Origin: Chitinophaga oryzae
Lineage (GTDB): Bacteria > Bacteroidota > Bacteroidia > Chitinophagales > Chitinophagaceae
Length of the DNA stretch: 64,000 nucleotides
Assembly: GCF_012516375.2 (NCBI RefSeq)
Contig: NZ_CP051204.2
Coordinates: 5,518,001 to 5,582,000, forward strand
Direction: 5' to 3'
The notes beneath the pieces are model-generated. The model made no database searches and was not told where the DNA came from. It saw nothing but the letters and a program-made list of their open reading frames with translations. Of the stretch, positions 45,541 through 60,500 are shown piece by piece; position 1 is the first letter of the stretch; each line of letters starts with the position of its first letter. The translations under genes were made by a program, and so were the position numbers.

Positions 45541-48500
45541 CCAGACCGGCCATATACGCTGCCAGCCCGGCAATAGTGGGATGTTCGAATATCTGCCTTA
45601 CGGGGATCTCCAGTTGTTCATGTTTCCTCAGGGCAGCTGTCAGGCGCATGGCCAGCAGGGAATGCCCGCCAATCTCAAAGAAATTGTCGTGGATGCCTAC
45701 CGCCTCTATATTCAGTAATTCTCCCCAGATGTCCGCCAGCAACTGTTCCCGCTCATTGCGGGGCGCCATGTAGTTGTCCGCACGCCAGGAGTCGCCGGGA
45801 GCAGGCAGTGCCTGTTTGTCTATTTTACCATTAGGAGTAAGCGGGAAACTATCCAGCGTTATCCATATTGCAGGCACCATATAGGCAGGCAGCTGTGCTT
45901 TAAGATAAGCGGCAACGCTGTCCCTGTCAAATGTACCGTGGCAGACGATGTAGCCTGCCAGCTGTTTACCGGTGGCCGTGTCTTTCACCAGCACCACCGC
46001 CTGTTTAATACCGGGATACTGCTGTAATACATTTTCTATTTCGCCCAGTTCGATGCGGTATCCTCTAACTTTCACCTGGTCATCTGCGCGGCCTCTGTAT
46101 TCAATGGTACCGTCAGGCAGCCAGCGGCCAACATCTCCGGTGCGGTACATCCTCACCTCCGGACGGAAGGGGTCCGTAACAAAAGATTTAGCCGTCAGCG
46201 AAGCCCGGTTGAGATAACCGCGCGCCACGCAAATGCCGGACACGCATATTTCTCCCGGCACCCCTACGGGGCATAAGCCGTTCTGACTATCCAGAATGTA
46301 TATACGCATATTCTGCAAAGGCTTACCGAGTGGCACATTCAGGCTCTCCGGCGTGTGATGCATCATATGATGGCAGATATCATCGGAAGCCTCTGTAGGA
46401 CCATAAGCATTTACAACAGGAATATGTCCATACAGCGGATGTTCGAACCACTGCGCCAGTATGTGCCGTGGCAGCACTTCGCCGGTCACCAGCAGGTATC
46501 GCAGCTGTTGTAATGCGACCCCGGCCTGCTCCTGCAGCAACGCGCCGAGGTAAGACGGCACTACTTCCCAGATAGTTACCCCATCGCGGTCAATTGCCTG
46601 CAGCAGCGACGCAGGCTGTAACACTGCCTCCTCGCTGTAAACAGCCGTAGTACCGCCTGTCAGCAATGCCGACATCATCTGCCAGACAGAAATATCGAAT
46701 GTCGGCGAAGCGGTATAGGCGACCACGGAAGTATCGGTCATATGCAGGTCGTTTATTTTGGCATAGAGGTGGTTGAGCATGCCTCCATGTTCCACCATAA
46801 CACCTTTAGGACGACCGGTAGATCCCGAAGTATAGATGACATATGCCAGGTCATGCGAAGCTATCGTATGGGACACCGGTCCCGCAGGATACCCGTCGAG
46901 CGTATCTCCCTCGGCATCTATTGAAATAACAGTTATTCCCCCGGAAATATCATGCTTTCTGTTCCTACCCGTTACGACGATCCCCGCAACGGTATCATCC
47001 AGGATATACTGTATCCTGTCGGCAGGGTAATCAATATCCATTGGCACATAAGCCCCTCCCGCTTTCATAATGCCCAGTATGGCGATGAGCATTTCCGGTG
47101 AACGCTCGAGGCATATCGGAACCAGCGTGTCCGTGGTAACGCCCAGCTCCCGCAGGCAATGCGCCAACCGGTTAGAATGCGCGTCCAGCTGAGCATATGA
47201 CAGGCGTCGCCCGTCCATGATGACGGCTGTGGCATCCGGCCTCCGGGAAGCCTGTTTACCTATCAGCTCAACCAGGTTGCTGTCTGCCGGGTATTCCCTT
47301 ATCGTATCATTGAACGTATCAGTCAGCTGTATTCTTTCTGATGGCGTAATGCAGTTTAAGGCGCCGAGGTGGCTGGCCTGCTGTGTTACTATTTGTGTAA
47401 ACACCTGTTCAAAATGGCCGGCAATTGCGCCTACATAGCCATCCTCCAGCAGGGAGGCATTATAGCTGAAGCGTACCGTTATTTTTTCACCGGTGGAGAT
47501 GGCGATACTGAGCGGGTAGTTGGTCTGCTCATCCATCTCTACATTGCCGGCTTTCAGCTTCCACGGCTGTACGGCCAGCAGATGGTTCACCGGGTAGTTT
47601 TCAAATACGAGCAAGGTATCAAAGAGATCGCCGGGGATGCCTGCCCACCGTTGTATGTCTATCAGGGAAGTATACTGGTAGCTACGCACCTGTGTTTGTT
47701 TAGCCTGCAGCTCCTGCAGCCAGGGAACAATTTCCCGGGATTCGTCTACGGCGGCATGCAGAGGAAGTGTATTGATGTAAAGTCCCACCCGCTGTTCTAC
47801 ACCTTCCAGGTCAGCCGGCCGGCCTGATACCGTCACGCCGTAGGCCACCTGCCGGTTACCGGTATAACGGTACAGCAGGAAGGCCCACAGCCCCTGCATC
47901 AGTGTATTCTGCGTAATATGGTGGTGATGCGCAAAACGCTCTGCGGCAGCCGCTTCCATGTAGATGATATGCTCCCTGTATTCGCCGGTACCCTTATTCC
48001 TTGCTGCGGTAGTGCCAATGAACGGCAACAGGCAGCCTTCGTGCATGCCCGATAAATACTCTTTCCACCACAGCTCTTCGGTCTGCCTGTTCCGGCGATG
48101 CAGATAACGTATATAATCCTCATAGCGGTCCTCCGCCACAGGCGCCGGCTGGCTGCCGGTGGCCAGCGCTTCGTAGGTTTGCAGCAATGCTTCCATCAAT
48201 ACGGGGATAGACCAGCCGTCCAGCAGAATATGGTGGAAAGTCCATTGCAGCCTGTATTTCTCATGACTAAGCCGCAGCAAGGTGATGCGCATTAGCGGCG
48301 GCGCGGTGAAGTCGAAGCCCCTGGCCCTGTCTGCCGCGCTGAAGGCTGCTACCGCCTCCTGCTGCCCGCCGGGGGACATATGCCGGTAATCAATAACGGT
48401 TACCGGTATACGTATATCCTTGTATACACATTGTACGGGAATACTGAAGGCGTCACTGTAAAAGGCAGTACGCAGAATGCTGTGACGGAGCAGCACTTCA

Positions 48501-51500
48501 TTCCAGCTTCGTTCGAGCAGGTCCGGCTGCACGTCTGTCAGCTCGCAGGCGAACTGGTCGATATAAGCTCCCACGCCTTCATCAAACAGGTTATGGAACA
48601 ACATACCCTCCTGCAGGCTGCTCAATCTGCTCATACCACTCATGTAAAAGCGCCTGGTGGCATCCTGGTAAGGTGCGTCCATGAAACTGTCCAGCTCTTT
48701 ATTGCTGATCACGTCTCCCAGGTCGTAGTCGGCAGGGGTAAATACAGGGGTTTCTACTGATAAACACTGATCTATCAATGCTTCCAGGCACAGGCAATAT
48801 TTTTCCGCCAGGAGATGAACACTATCTGCTTCAAAATGATGCCGGCTGTATCCCCACTGCAATACCAGCTCCCCGCCTTGCACCACCGCATTCACGGCCA
48901 ACAGATGCTGTACCGGTAAGTCCCCGCCCGCAACAGTATCCAGCGGCTCGCCGGCAATACGCAGGAAGCTTTCTCTTTCAACAATATTATCCGACTGGCC
49001 CAGGTAGTTGAACACCACCTGCCAGGGATCCTTTTCCTGTAAGGGTTCCAGCCTGTTGATATATTTCAGTACGCCGTAACCCAGCCCTTTGTCCGCTATT
49101 TTACGCAGCTGTTCTTTCACATCTTTCAACAGTTGCTCGTACGAACCGTTGAGGTCCACTTCCAGCAATACCGGGAACAGACTGGTAAACCAACCCACCG
49201 TGCGGCTGGTATCTACCGCCTCGCTGATATGCTCACGGCCATGCCCCTCCAGGCCTATCATTACCTGCCCGTTATTATTCCATCCGGACAATGTATGTGC
49301 CAGCGCTGCCAGCAGCAGGTCGTTGATCACCGTATGATATGCCTGCGGAACATCCTGCAGCAGCTGCCTGGTGCGATGGGCATCCAGGCGAACCGTATGG
49401 CCCTTCATATCGGCCATGGTAACGGGCGCATCGGTGACTTTATCGGTACGTAACGGTACATTCCTCTTCACTGTTTGTGTCCAGTAGGACTGCTGGCCCA
49501 GCAACCGCCTGCTGCCGCTGTAATGGGTAAGCGCCTGGTACCATTCCCTGCAGGAGCTGCATTTTGCGCCGATGTCGCCGCCCTGCAGCAACAGGGCCAG
49601 GTCTTCCAGCAGGATACGCCAGGATACACCATCTATGACGAGGTGGTGAATAGTCAGCAGCAGCCTGTTCCCGCTTGTTTCAGCCGGCGTTTGTATAAAT
49701 ACCGCGTTACACAGTATGCCCCGGGCAATATCAAGACTATACTGGCTGCTATCGTGTATATCCCTGATAGCTGCCGGTAGCTGCGCTGAGGTAATATGCC
49801 GTAAATCTGCTATCACCAACTGTCCTTCATAGGTACCGTACACCTGCTCCCATTCAGATCCGTTTCTGTTAAAAGTAAACCGCAGCGCATCATGGTACCG
49901 GTGCAGTTGTTTGATCGCTGTGTCGACCGCCGTGGCGGTAATGGATTTATCTATATCCAGCAGAACACTTTGGTTAAAAGGTATCCGCGTATCTGAAATA
50001 TTCCCGAAGTACCATTGCTGTATGGGCAATAACCCGCTGCTGCTGGTCAGTTTGCCCTGCTCAGCATTACTGGTCGCTCCCTCCTGTGAATAGTATTGTG
50101 CGGAAATCTTTTCAATCGTCTGATTTTCAAAAATATCGCCCACCTTCAGTTCAAAGCCCGCACGCCGTATACGGCTGACCATCTGGATCACAATAATGGA
50201 ATCGCCGCCCAGTTCAAAGAAGTTATCGTGTATCCCTACCTGTGGTACACCGAGCAATTCCTGCCAGATGCCGGTCATTGTTTCTTCCAGCGCATTACGC
50301 GGCGCCACGAAAGAAGAAGCAACGGGTATCTCTTTTTCCGGTGCAGGCAGGGCTTTCTTGTCAATCTTCCCATTGGCATTCAGCGGCAGGGACTCCATCT
50401 CTATAAGGAAAGAGGGCACCATATAATCCGGAAGGCGCTCTTTGAGGTAGTCCAGGATGATTGTCCTGTCGAATGTATGCTGAGGCACGACGTAAGCTGC
50501 CAGGTGCTTATGCTGATGCACGGCGTCAGAAACAGCCATTACAAAGGCCTGTTTCACCTGCGGGCACTGCAGCAGCACACTTTCAACCTCTCCCGGTTCT
50601 ATGCGGTAGCCACGGATCTTCACCTGGTCATCTGCACGGCCCATGAAGGTGATGTTGCCATCCGCTTCACGGCGGGCCAGATCTCCCGTCCGGTAAATAC
50701 GTCCTCCTTCGACGAACGGATCCGCCAGGAACCTGGCGGCAGTCTGTTCTTCATTGTTCAGATAACCACGCGCCACGCCGGCTCCTCCGACATACAGTTC
50801 TCCTGTTACGCCTACCGGCGCCGGCTGCATCAAACTGTCAAGAACATAGGCCGTTCTGTTGCTTAATGGCACTCCTATCGGCGTAACTGTGCGGAGGCCG
50901 TACAGGTCTATGCGGTAGCTCAGCGAGAAGGTGGTATTCTCTGTCGGTCCGTAGATATTGCTCATGGCAATAGCAGGATAAGCCGCCCGTAGTTTTTCCA
51001 CATGTTTTTCGGACATCTTCTCTCCCCCTGTCAATATCGCATCCATGCCCGCAAACACGGTAATATCGGTATCTACCAGCTGATTGAACCAGCTGGTGGT
51101 GAAGAACATTTTATTGACACCTTTGCTTTGCAGTTCTTCTTTCAATACAGCGACGTCCAGCAGATCATGTTCGCGGCTCAGCACCAGCCGGCCGCCGTTC
51201 AACAGCATGCCCCAGTATTCAAAAGTGGTAGCGTCAAAGGACACCGATCCTGCCGACAGGATAGCGTCCGATGGCTCAAAGGTGATATAACCAGGATCAC
51301 AAATCAGGCTGGTGACGTTCCGATGCTCCACCAGCACCCCTTTGGGGCGGCCGGTAGACCCGGACGTGTACATCACATACGCCAGGTTGTCTGCACGTAC
51401 GTCAACAGCAGGGCCGCCTGACAATGACGGAACATCTGTGAGTGTGTCTATGCATATTATTTCCTGTTGCGGCTGCAGTGCGTTAAGCCGCGCGTTGTTC

Positions 51501-54500
51501 CTGCTGTTGGTGATCAGCAACGGGCCTCCCAGGTCAGACAGGATATAGCTGATCCGGTCGTCCGGATAGTCCGGATCTATCGGCGCATAAGCGCCGCCGG
51601 CCTTCAGGATGGCCAGCAGGACCACTATCATGTCCGGCGAGCGGTGCATACATACCGGCACGAGGGTTTCAACGGTCACGCCCTTGCTGTGAAGATAACG
51701 GGCAAGCCTATCCGAACGCTCATCCAGCACAGCGTAGGTAAGCGAGGTGTCTTCAAATACCACCGCAGTAGCTTCCGGCCTTTGTGCCGCCTGTATCATG
51801 AAAAGGTCCGGTATAGTGGCCGTTGCGGGATAATCCACGACAGTAGCATTGAAGCCATACAGCAGCTGGCTTTTTTCTTCGGCGGTCAATATGCTGATGG
51901 CATCAAGGCGTATTGCCGCTTTATGAATGATTTGCAGCAATGCCTGTTTAAAATGGGCAGCGATGCGGGATGCATCATCATCACTGAGCAGATCACTGTT
52001 ATAGTTGAACGCCAGGCGGGTCTTGTCACCCATTGTTACGATGATGGTCAGCGGATAATTGGATATCGGGTCTGCCGCTACTTCGCTGATCCGTAAGGAC
52101 CAGTTCTGCGACGCCAGTACATCGCTCACGGGGTAGTTCTGGAATGCCAGGGCGCTGTCAAACATATCGCCGGTAATACCGGTGAGCCGCTGCACATCAT
52201 TTAACGATGCATACTGGTATTCCCTGCTATTCAGCTGGTCTGCCTGCAGTTCCTGCAGCCAGGCGCTGATTTCCCGCTCTCCGCTGACGGTCACCTGCAA
52301 CGGTACCGTATTGATATACATGCCTACCCGCTGCTCTATGCCCGGCAAGGATTCCGGCCTGCCGGACACCGTGATGCCATACACCACCTGCCGGCTGCCG
52401 AGGTATTTATATAACAGGAACGCCCACACTCCCTGCATCAGCGTATTGACCGTGATACGGTGTTGTTGTGCATACTGCGACAACACCGCCGTAACCGCCG
52501 CATCCAGGTCCACTTCGGTTTCCCGGAACAGGCCGATCCCTTTAGTACTCTGCGCTCCATCGATGAAAGGCAACAACGTGCCTTCCGTCTGATGCCGCAG
52601 GTAATGGCGCCAGTATTGTTCTTCAGCAGCCTTGTCCTGCCGGTAAATAAAACGGATATAATCTTCATACCTGTCTTCAGGTACTACTACCGGTTGTTCT
52701 CCCTTGAGTAAAGATCCGTACACTTCCAGCAGCTCCTGCACCAGCACGGGGAATGACCAGCCATCCAGCAACAGGTGATGCGAAGTCCATAATAAACGAT
52801 AACGGCCGTCACCAAGGCGGACAAGCGTAATCCGCATCAGCGGCGCGGTACCGAGATCGAATCCCTGCCGCAGATCGGCTTCCTCAATGGCCTGTAGCTG
52901 CGATGCCGTTCCGGCGTCATGTATCGCTACCGGCAGCGTCACCTGGTGATACACGCACTGTACCGGCACATTAAAGGCGTCATAGTAAAAAGCGCTGCGC
53001 AGGATGGTGTGATGCTGCAACAGGTAATCCCAGCATTGCAGGAATACTTCTTCGTTTACATTCTCCAACGTACATTTAAACTGCTCTATATACGTTCCCG
53101 CCCCCTCATCATACAAGCTATGGAAAAGCATTCCCTCCTGCAGGCCGCTCAGGCGGTATAAAGCAGCCACCTGGCTTCTTCTGGGCATACCGTTGTAACC
53201 GGCATCCAGGAAACTGTCCAGTTCCCGGTAATCCACCCAGCGCTCGAGGCCATAATCAGATGGTGTATAGGCTGGCGCCTGCGCAATACAATGGTGGACA
53301 ACAGCTTTAAGGATGGCGAGATAGGCGTCTGCCAGCGCGGCGATCGTTGCCCTATCATAATGCAGACTGCTGTACCCCCAGTGCAGTATGAGTTCTCCGT
53401 TCTGCACGGCGCCATTGATAAATATTTTATCGTGAAGAATAAACCCTTCTCCTACCGGATTACCGGCAGCTTCTTTCGCCATCCTGAGATAGCCGGATTC
53501 CTGCACCAGGTTGTCTGATTGCCCCAGGTAATTAAATCCGATCTCCCATGGGTCTTTCCCCTGCAGGCTGTCTGCCCGGTTGATATATTTCAGCACCATA
53601 TATCCGACGCCGTTATCTTCCGCTTTACGCAGCTGCTCTTTCACTGATTTTACCAGGGAAGCAATATCTGTGGTACTGTCAGGCCGTAACAACACGGGGT
53701 ACATACTGGTGAACCAACCCACGGTACGACTGGTATCGATACCAGGAAGAATATCTTCACGTCCATGGCCTTCCAGCCCGATGACGACGCTGCGGCTCTT
53801 GTTCCAGTCACATACCGCAGCCGCGAGGGCGGCCAGCAGGACATCATTGATATCCGTGTGATAGGCGCGGGACACTTCCTGCAGCAGATATCTCGTTTGC
53901 ACGGCATCCAGACGGACCTCGCAGGTCCCGGTGTCTTTCATGGTCACCGGCGCTTTCACCTCCCGGTCTACCCTGAGCGGCGTATGGAATTGCCTGATTT
54001 CCTCCCAATGCTGGCGCTGCCGCAGCAACTGCGGCGACTGTCCATAATCTGCCAGGGCATCATACCACTGCCGGTAGGAACTTGTTTTGGGGCCCAGTGT
54101 GATTTCGGGAGAAACGTGAACATCGCTATTCAGCAATAACGAAAGATCTTCGAGCAGAATACGCCAGGAAACGCCATCCACCGCCAGGTGATGGACCACT
54201 AACAACAATCTGTTGTTTTCTGTTCCGGGTGCTGTCTGTAACAGCAATGCACGGAACAGCACCCCTGCCCCGGGATCAAGACTACGCTGGTACTTATCGC
54301 CCAGGGTATTAATCCTGGTGGCCAGCTCACTGTCCGGGGAATCTGAGACATCTACCGTTTCCAGCCCGGCGATATAATTTCCGTAAATCTGCTGTATGCC
54401 GCCGGCATGATCTGTATACATAAACCGGAGGGCATCGTGGTAGACGGCCAGTTGTTGTATGGCTTTATCCAGTTTTTTAACGGAGATGTCTTTTGATACT

Positions 54501-57500
54501 TCCAGCAGTAAATGCTGGTTAAAATGCGCGCCGCTTTGTCCGTTGGTATCAAAGTACCATTGCTGTACCGGCAACAGTCCGGCAGCGCCGGTCAGTTGTC
54601 CCTGTTCGGCAGTAATCTGTTGTTGGGCATTCTCCTGTAACAGCTCACTCAACGCGGCTATCGTCTGGCTGCGGAAAAGGTCCCGTGGCTGTAATATATA
54701 GCCGGCGCGCTTAGCCCTGCTGACTACCTGGATGGTGATAATTGAATCACCGCCAAGTTCAAAGAAATTATCGTGTATACCTACCTGTGATATGCCCAGC
54801 AGGTCCTGCCAGATGCCTGCCAGCACAGCTTCCATTTCATTGCGGGGCGCGGTATAGGTATTATGGGAAAGCTCATTGGCGTCCGGGTCCGGGAGCATTT
54901 TACGGTCTACCTTCCCGTTGACGGTGACCGGCAGTTTCTCCAGTTGCTGCAGGATGCCCGGCACCATATATTCCGGCAGCCTTGCCTTCAGGTGCGTAAG
55001 GATAGCTTCACGGTCAAAGGCGGCACGGGGCACCACGTAAGCGACCAGGCGTTTGTTATTGAATTCATCCGTTTTCACCGCTACAGCTGCCTGCTCCACC
55101 CATTCGCATTCCTGCAAAACGGTTTCTATTTCTCCCAGCTCAATCCTGAATCCGCGTACCTTTACCTGGTCATCCTTCCTGCCGGCGTATTCGATGTTTC
55201 CATCCGCCAGCCATCTCCCAAGATCACCGGTTTTATACATCCGGCCACTGAATCTTGTATTATAGTGGTTTTTAATAAATTTTTCCTTTGTCAGGTCCGG
55301 CCGGTTCAGATAACCTCTGGCCAATGCGGCGCCACTGACACAGATCTCACCGGGTATACCAATAGGACACAACCTTCCGTTCCCGTCCAGGATATGCACC
55401 TGCACATTGTGAATCGGCTTGCCAATGACTACCCGGCCATCTATTACCGGCTGCCGTGCTATGGTCACGGTAACCGTATTCTCCGTAGGGCCGTAACCGT
55501 TCAGCACCCGGATACCTTTAGCACTGATATACAGACCGTCTTCCTTATTGAATGCCTCTCCTACCGAGATAATTGTCTTCAGGGGGCCAAGCATATCCCT
55601 GATAATATGCAGGTAGGAAGGTGGTAAAGCGGCCACCGCTACATGATGCCTGTGTATCAGGGCGGTAAAGCTTTCGGCGGATAAAAGGTCGTCTTTCTTC
55701 GGCAGTACCAGTATGCCGCCATTCAATAACGTATTGAATATCTCGTAGCAGCTGCCATCGAAGCCGAAGGATGCAAACTGCAGCACGGGCGTACCTGTCC
55801 TGATGTTCAGCACATCCCGCTGTGAATACGCCAGGTTTACAATTCCCCGGTGTTCCACCAGCACGCCTTTGGGCCTGCCGGTTGAACCAGAAGTGTAGAT
55901 CACGTAAGCCAGTTGCCCCGAACCAAACAGCGGCAAGGTAATAGCTGCTGTCGCCGCCGTTTGCCGGATATCTCCATCCAGGCATATTACCTCCATGGCC
56001 TCCGGGAAACGATGCCTGCAGGCGCTGCTGCTAACGGCGATACCGGCAGCGGTATCTTTCAGTATATAACGGATGCGTTCATCCGGGTATTCCGGATCAA
56101 CAGGCACATATGCTGCGCCCGCCTTGAGTATCCCTAATATACCGATGATCATTTCCGGAGAACGCTCTGTACAGATGGGCACTAACGTCTCAGGCTGCAC
56201 GCCCTCGCTGCACAAATAACGCGCAAGCGCCGACGAACGTTCATCCAGTTCCCGGTAGGTCAGCAGCTGCGATTCATACACCAGCGCCACCGCTTCCGGC
56301 GTGCGTAACACCTGTTGCTCAAACGTATCAATGATATTCTGGTGCAGCGGATAGCCGGCTTCCGTATCATTGAACTGCCAGCGCAGCATTTTTTCTTCTT
56401 CAGGAGGCAATATATTCAGCGCGCTGATATTCGCATGCGGGTCCTGCACGATCGCTTCGAGCAAAACCTCCAGGTGTGCTGCCATCCGGCGGATAGTATC
56501 AGGACGGAACAGATCCGTGCAATATTCCAGGCTGACAGACAACCCTGTTGCCTCTTCATTGACGGATAAAGTCAGATCATATTGGGAAGTAGCCCTTTCC
56601 ACAGGCTGCTCTTTTAATTTCAGCGCACCTAACTGTATTTCAGGCACCTCAGGCGTATTCTGTAATACAAACATTACCTGAAATACCGGACTATGGCTCA
56701 TATCGCGGGCAACCGCCACCGCATCCACCACTTTCTCAAATGGTATTTCCTGGTGCTCCCAGGCATTGAGGGTGGTCCTTTTCACCTGCTGCAGCAGGGA
56801 TACAAATGACGGATCTCCTGACAGGTTACTCCTGAGGGCAAGGGTATTAATGAAGAAGCCTATCAGATGCTCTGTTTCCTGGTGCGTTCTGCCGGCGACA
56901 GGCGTACCTACGCAGATATCCGTTTCGCCGCTGTAGCGATGGAGCAATACCTTAAAGGCTGTCAGCAATGTCATGAATAAAGTACTGCCCTCCTTGAGGG
57001 AAACAGACTTCAAACTTTCCAGCAAAGGCTTTTTCAGGCGGAACTGATAAATCGTTCCGCGGGTGCTCTGTTCTGCCGGGCGCGGATAATCAGTGGGCAA
57101 TTCCAGTACCGCCACCCCGGCCAGCTGCTGTTTCCAGTAGGCTGCTTTTTCTTCCAGTATTTTTCCGGTGAGATATTTTCTTTGCCACAATGCGTAATCG
57201 GCGTATTGTACGGGTATCTCCGGCAGTTGTACAGGCGTACCGGTGGTATAGCGCTTATACCAGGCGACCAGTTCTTTCACAATAACGCTTACCGACCAGC
57301 CGTCGGCGGCAATGTGATGCAGGGTTAGCACCAGTATGTGCGTATCTTCCGGCATACGGACAAGATGTCCCCGTAGCATATAATCTGCCGAGAGATCAAA
57401 AGGATGATGGATGATATCGTGGATGGCGGTGCTGCTCAATGGTCCGTCAATGCGGTCCAGCAGCCAATTGCCGCCAGGCAGGACCTGCTGGAAAGCGGTC

Positions 57501-60500
57501 CCGTTTTCCTCTGTCATTATGGTGCGTAATACTTCGTGCCGGTCTACGATAGCACGGAGCGCCTGTTCCAGGGCAGCTATATCAAGATCGCCTTTCAATT
57601 CCAGTATGGCCTGCATATGAAACTGTGTGCTTCCGCTAAGCCTGTCAATGAACCACAAGCGTTCCTGGCTATACGAAAGCGGTATGCGGTCAGGACGCCC
57701 GCCTGCTGTAATAGCAGGTAAGCGGTCCTCCTGTGTAAGCCCTGATATAAACGATGCCAGCTCCGCTATTGTCGGATATTGGAATAACGATCGGATGGGA
57801 AGTTCCACCTGTAAACGGTTACGCAATACCGCTGCTTCACGCATCGCCAGCAAGGAATGACCACCCAGCTCAAAGAAATTATCGTGAACGCCTATATGAC
57901 CCACACCCAGCAATTCTTCCCAGATGTCCACCAGCAGGGTTTCCAGCGGACCAGACGGCGCTGTGTATACCCGTTGGCCTCCTGTGCCCGGATCAGGCGA
58001 TGGGAATGCACCTCTATCCAATTTTCCGTTGGCAGTCAGCGGGAATGCGTCCAGCTCAACGATAAACGAGGGGACCATATAATCAGGAAGCCGCTGTTTG
58101 AGAGAAGAGCGGATATATTCCTGGCTGTAATCTTCAGCGGGCACGATGTAAGCCACTAACTGCTTCCCGCTTCCGGCATGGGTACGTACGGTTACCAAAG
58201 CCTGTTTTACACCGGAGAGCTCCTGCAACACATGCTCTATTTCCCCGGGTTCTATGCGATAGCCGCGGACCTTCACCTGGTCGTCGATGCGGCCCATGTA
58301 GGTGACGAGACCATCTGCTTCCCGGCGGGCAAGGTCCCCGGTCCGGTAGATACGTTCCCCTTTCACAAATGGTGATGACAGGAAACGGTCCGAAGTCAAC
58401 TGCGGATCGTTGAGGTAACCACGCGCCACCCCGGCGCCACCCACATACAATTCGCCGATTACGCCTAACGGCACCGGCTGCATTGAACTGTCCAGGATAT
58501 ACGCCGTTCTGTTTGACAGCGGTACACCTATCGGTATAATCGCCCGCAGATCATTGGCGTCGACACGGTAGCTCAGGGAGAAGGTGGTGTTCTCCGTCGG
58601 GCCATAGCCATTACCCACCCCTATCGATGGGTATGCGGCCAGTAATTTCTCCACATGTTTTTCCGACAGCTTCTCGCCTCCTACCAGGACGACTTCCAGG
58701 CCCGAAAAAACGGTAATATCGGTATCCACCAGCTGATTGAACCAGCTGGTCGTAAAGAACATTTGTGTTACCCCTTTGCTTTGCAGCTCTTCCTTCAACA
58801 TAGCCACATCCAGCAGCTCATGCTCCCGGCTTAGTACCAGGCGGCCGCCATTGAGCAGCATGCCCCAGTATTCAAAGGTCGTTGCATCAAAAGACACAGA
58901 CCCGGCCGACAGGATAGCGTCTGCCGGCGTATGTGAAATATAACCGGGATTACATACCAGGCTGGTTACATTATGATGCTCTACCAGCACTCCCTTCGGG
59001 CGGCCGGTAGAACCAGAAGTATACATCACGTATGCCAGGTTATCTGCATGTAGCTCCACGGATGCGAGGTCCACGGATGCCGGAACATCCGCCAGGGCGT
59101 CAATGCACACTATCTCCTGATCAGGCTGCAGCGATGCCAGCCTGCCGCTTTGATCACTGACGGCGATCAGCACCGGTCCTCCCAGGTCAGACAGGATATA
59201 GCGGATACGATCATCCGGATAGTTAGGGTCTATGGGCGCATAAGCGCCGCCAGCCTTCAGGATCGCCAGCAGTGCCACGATCATGTCCGGAGAACGGTGC
59301 ATACATACAGGCACCAGTGTTTCGGTGACAATGCCCTTGTCCCGGAGATAACCCGCCAGCCTATCGGAACGTTCATCCAGCGCTGCGTACGTAAGTGTGG
59401 TATCTCCAAACACGACTGCCGTCGCCTCCGGGCGAAGAGCAGCCTGCTGCCGGAAGAGGTCCGGTATAGTAGCGGCAGAAGGGTAATCGGCAGCGGTGGC
59501 ATTAAAGCCCAACAACAACTGTTGCTTCTCTTCCTCCTCCAGCATCGGCAAAGCTCCTACCGTGGCGGACGGCGTAGCCACCACGGCATGCAACAGCTGC
59601 CGGAAATGACCGGCCATCCGTTCAATGGTCGCCGCTTCGAAAAGATCGGTGCAATATTCCACTGCCAGCTTCAATCCCTGCTGCACTTCACGGACAGAGA
59701 AAGTAAGATCGAATTTGGCGGTATGGGTTTCTACTTCAGCGCCCGTAACCTGCAAACCGTCCAGCCGGAGCGCATTCAGCTCCGGCGTGTTCTCCAGCGT
59801 GAACAGCACCTGGAATAATGGATGACGGGCCAGGTCTCTTTCCAGCCCCAGTGCTTCCACTACTTTTTCAAAGGAAACATCCTGGTTGTCATAGGCGTTC
59901 AGCGTAACCTGCTTCACCTGTTGCAGATAAACAGCAAAAGGAAGGTCCGGACGAAGACTGGTACGCAGAGCGAGCGTGTTGGTAAAGAAACCGATAAGCG
60001 GCTCTGTCTCTGCAGTTGTTCTTCCGGCCACCGGCGTGCCCACGCAGATATCTTCCTGGCGGGCGTAGCGGTGCAACAACACCTTGAAAGCAGCCAGCAG
60101 CAGCATGTACAGCGTTACGCCCTCCTGGCGGGCCAGCGTTTGCAAATCGGTATGCAGCGTTTTGTCCAGCAGGAAAACACGGGTAGCGCCACGCGTACTT
60201 TGTACCGCAGGCCTTACATGATCTATGGGTAAGTCCAGCGACGCAGTACCGGTCAACTGATCTTTCCAATAGCCCAATTGTCTCTGAATAGCATCCCCTG
60301 ACAGGTACTCCTGCTGCCAAAGCGTATAATCCGCATATTGTAATTCAATGGGAGGAAGTTGTATGCTGGTACCAGTGGCATAGGCATTATACAATTCCTG
60401 CAGCTCCTTTATGAGAATGCCCGTTGACCAGCCATCGCCGGCGATATGATGAATAGTGAGCACCAATGTATGACGGGTATCGTGGTGGCGGACCAGGTGC

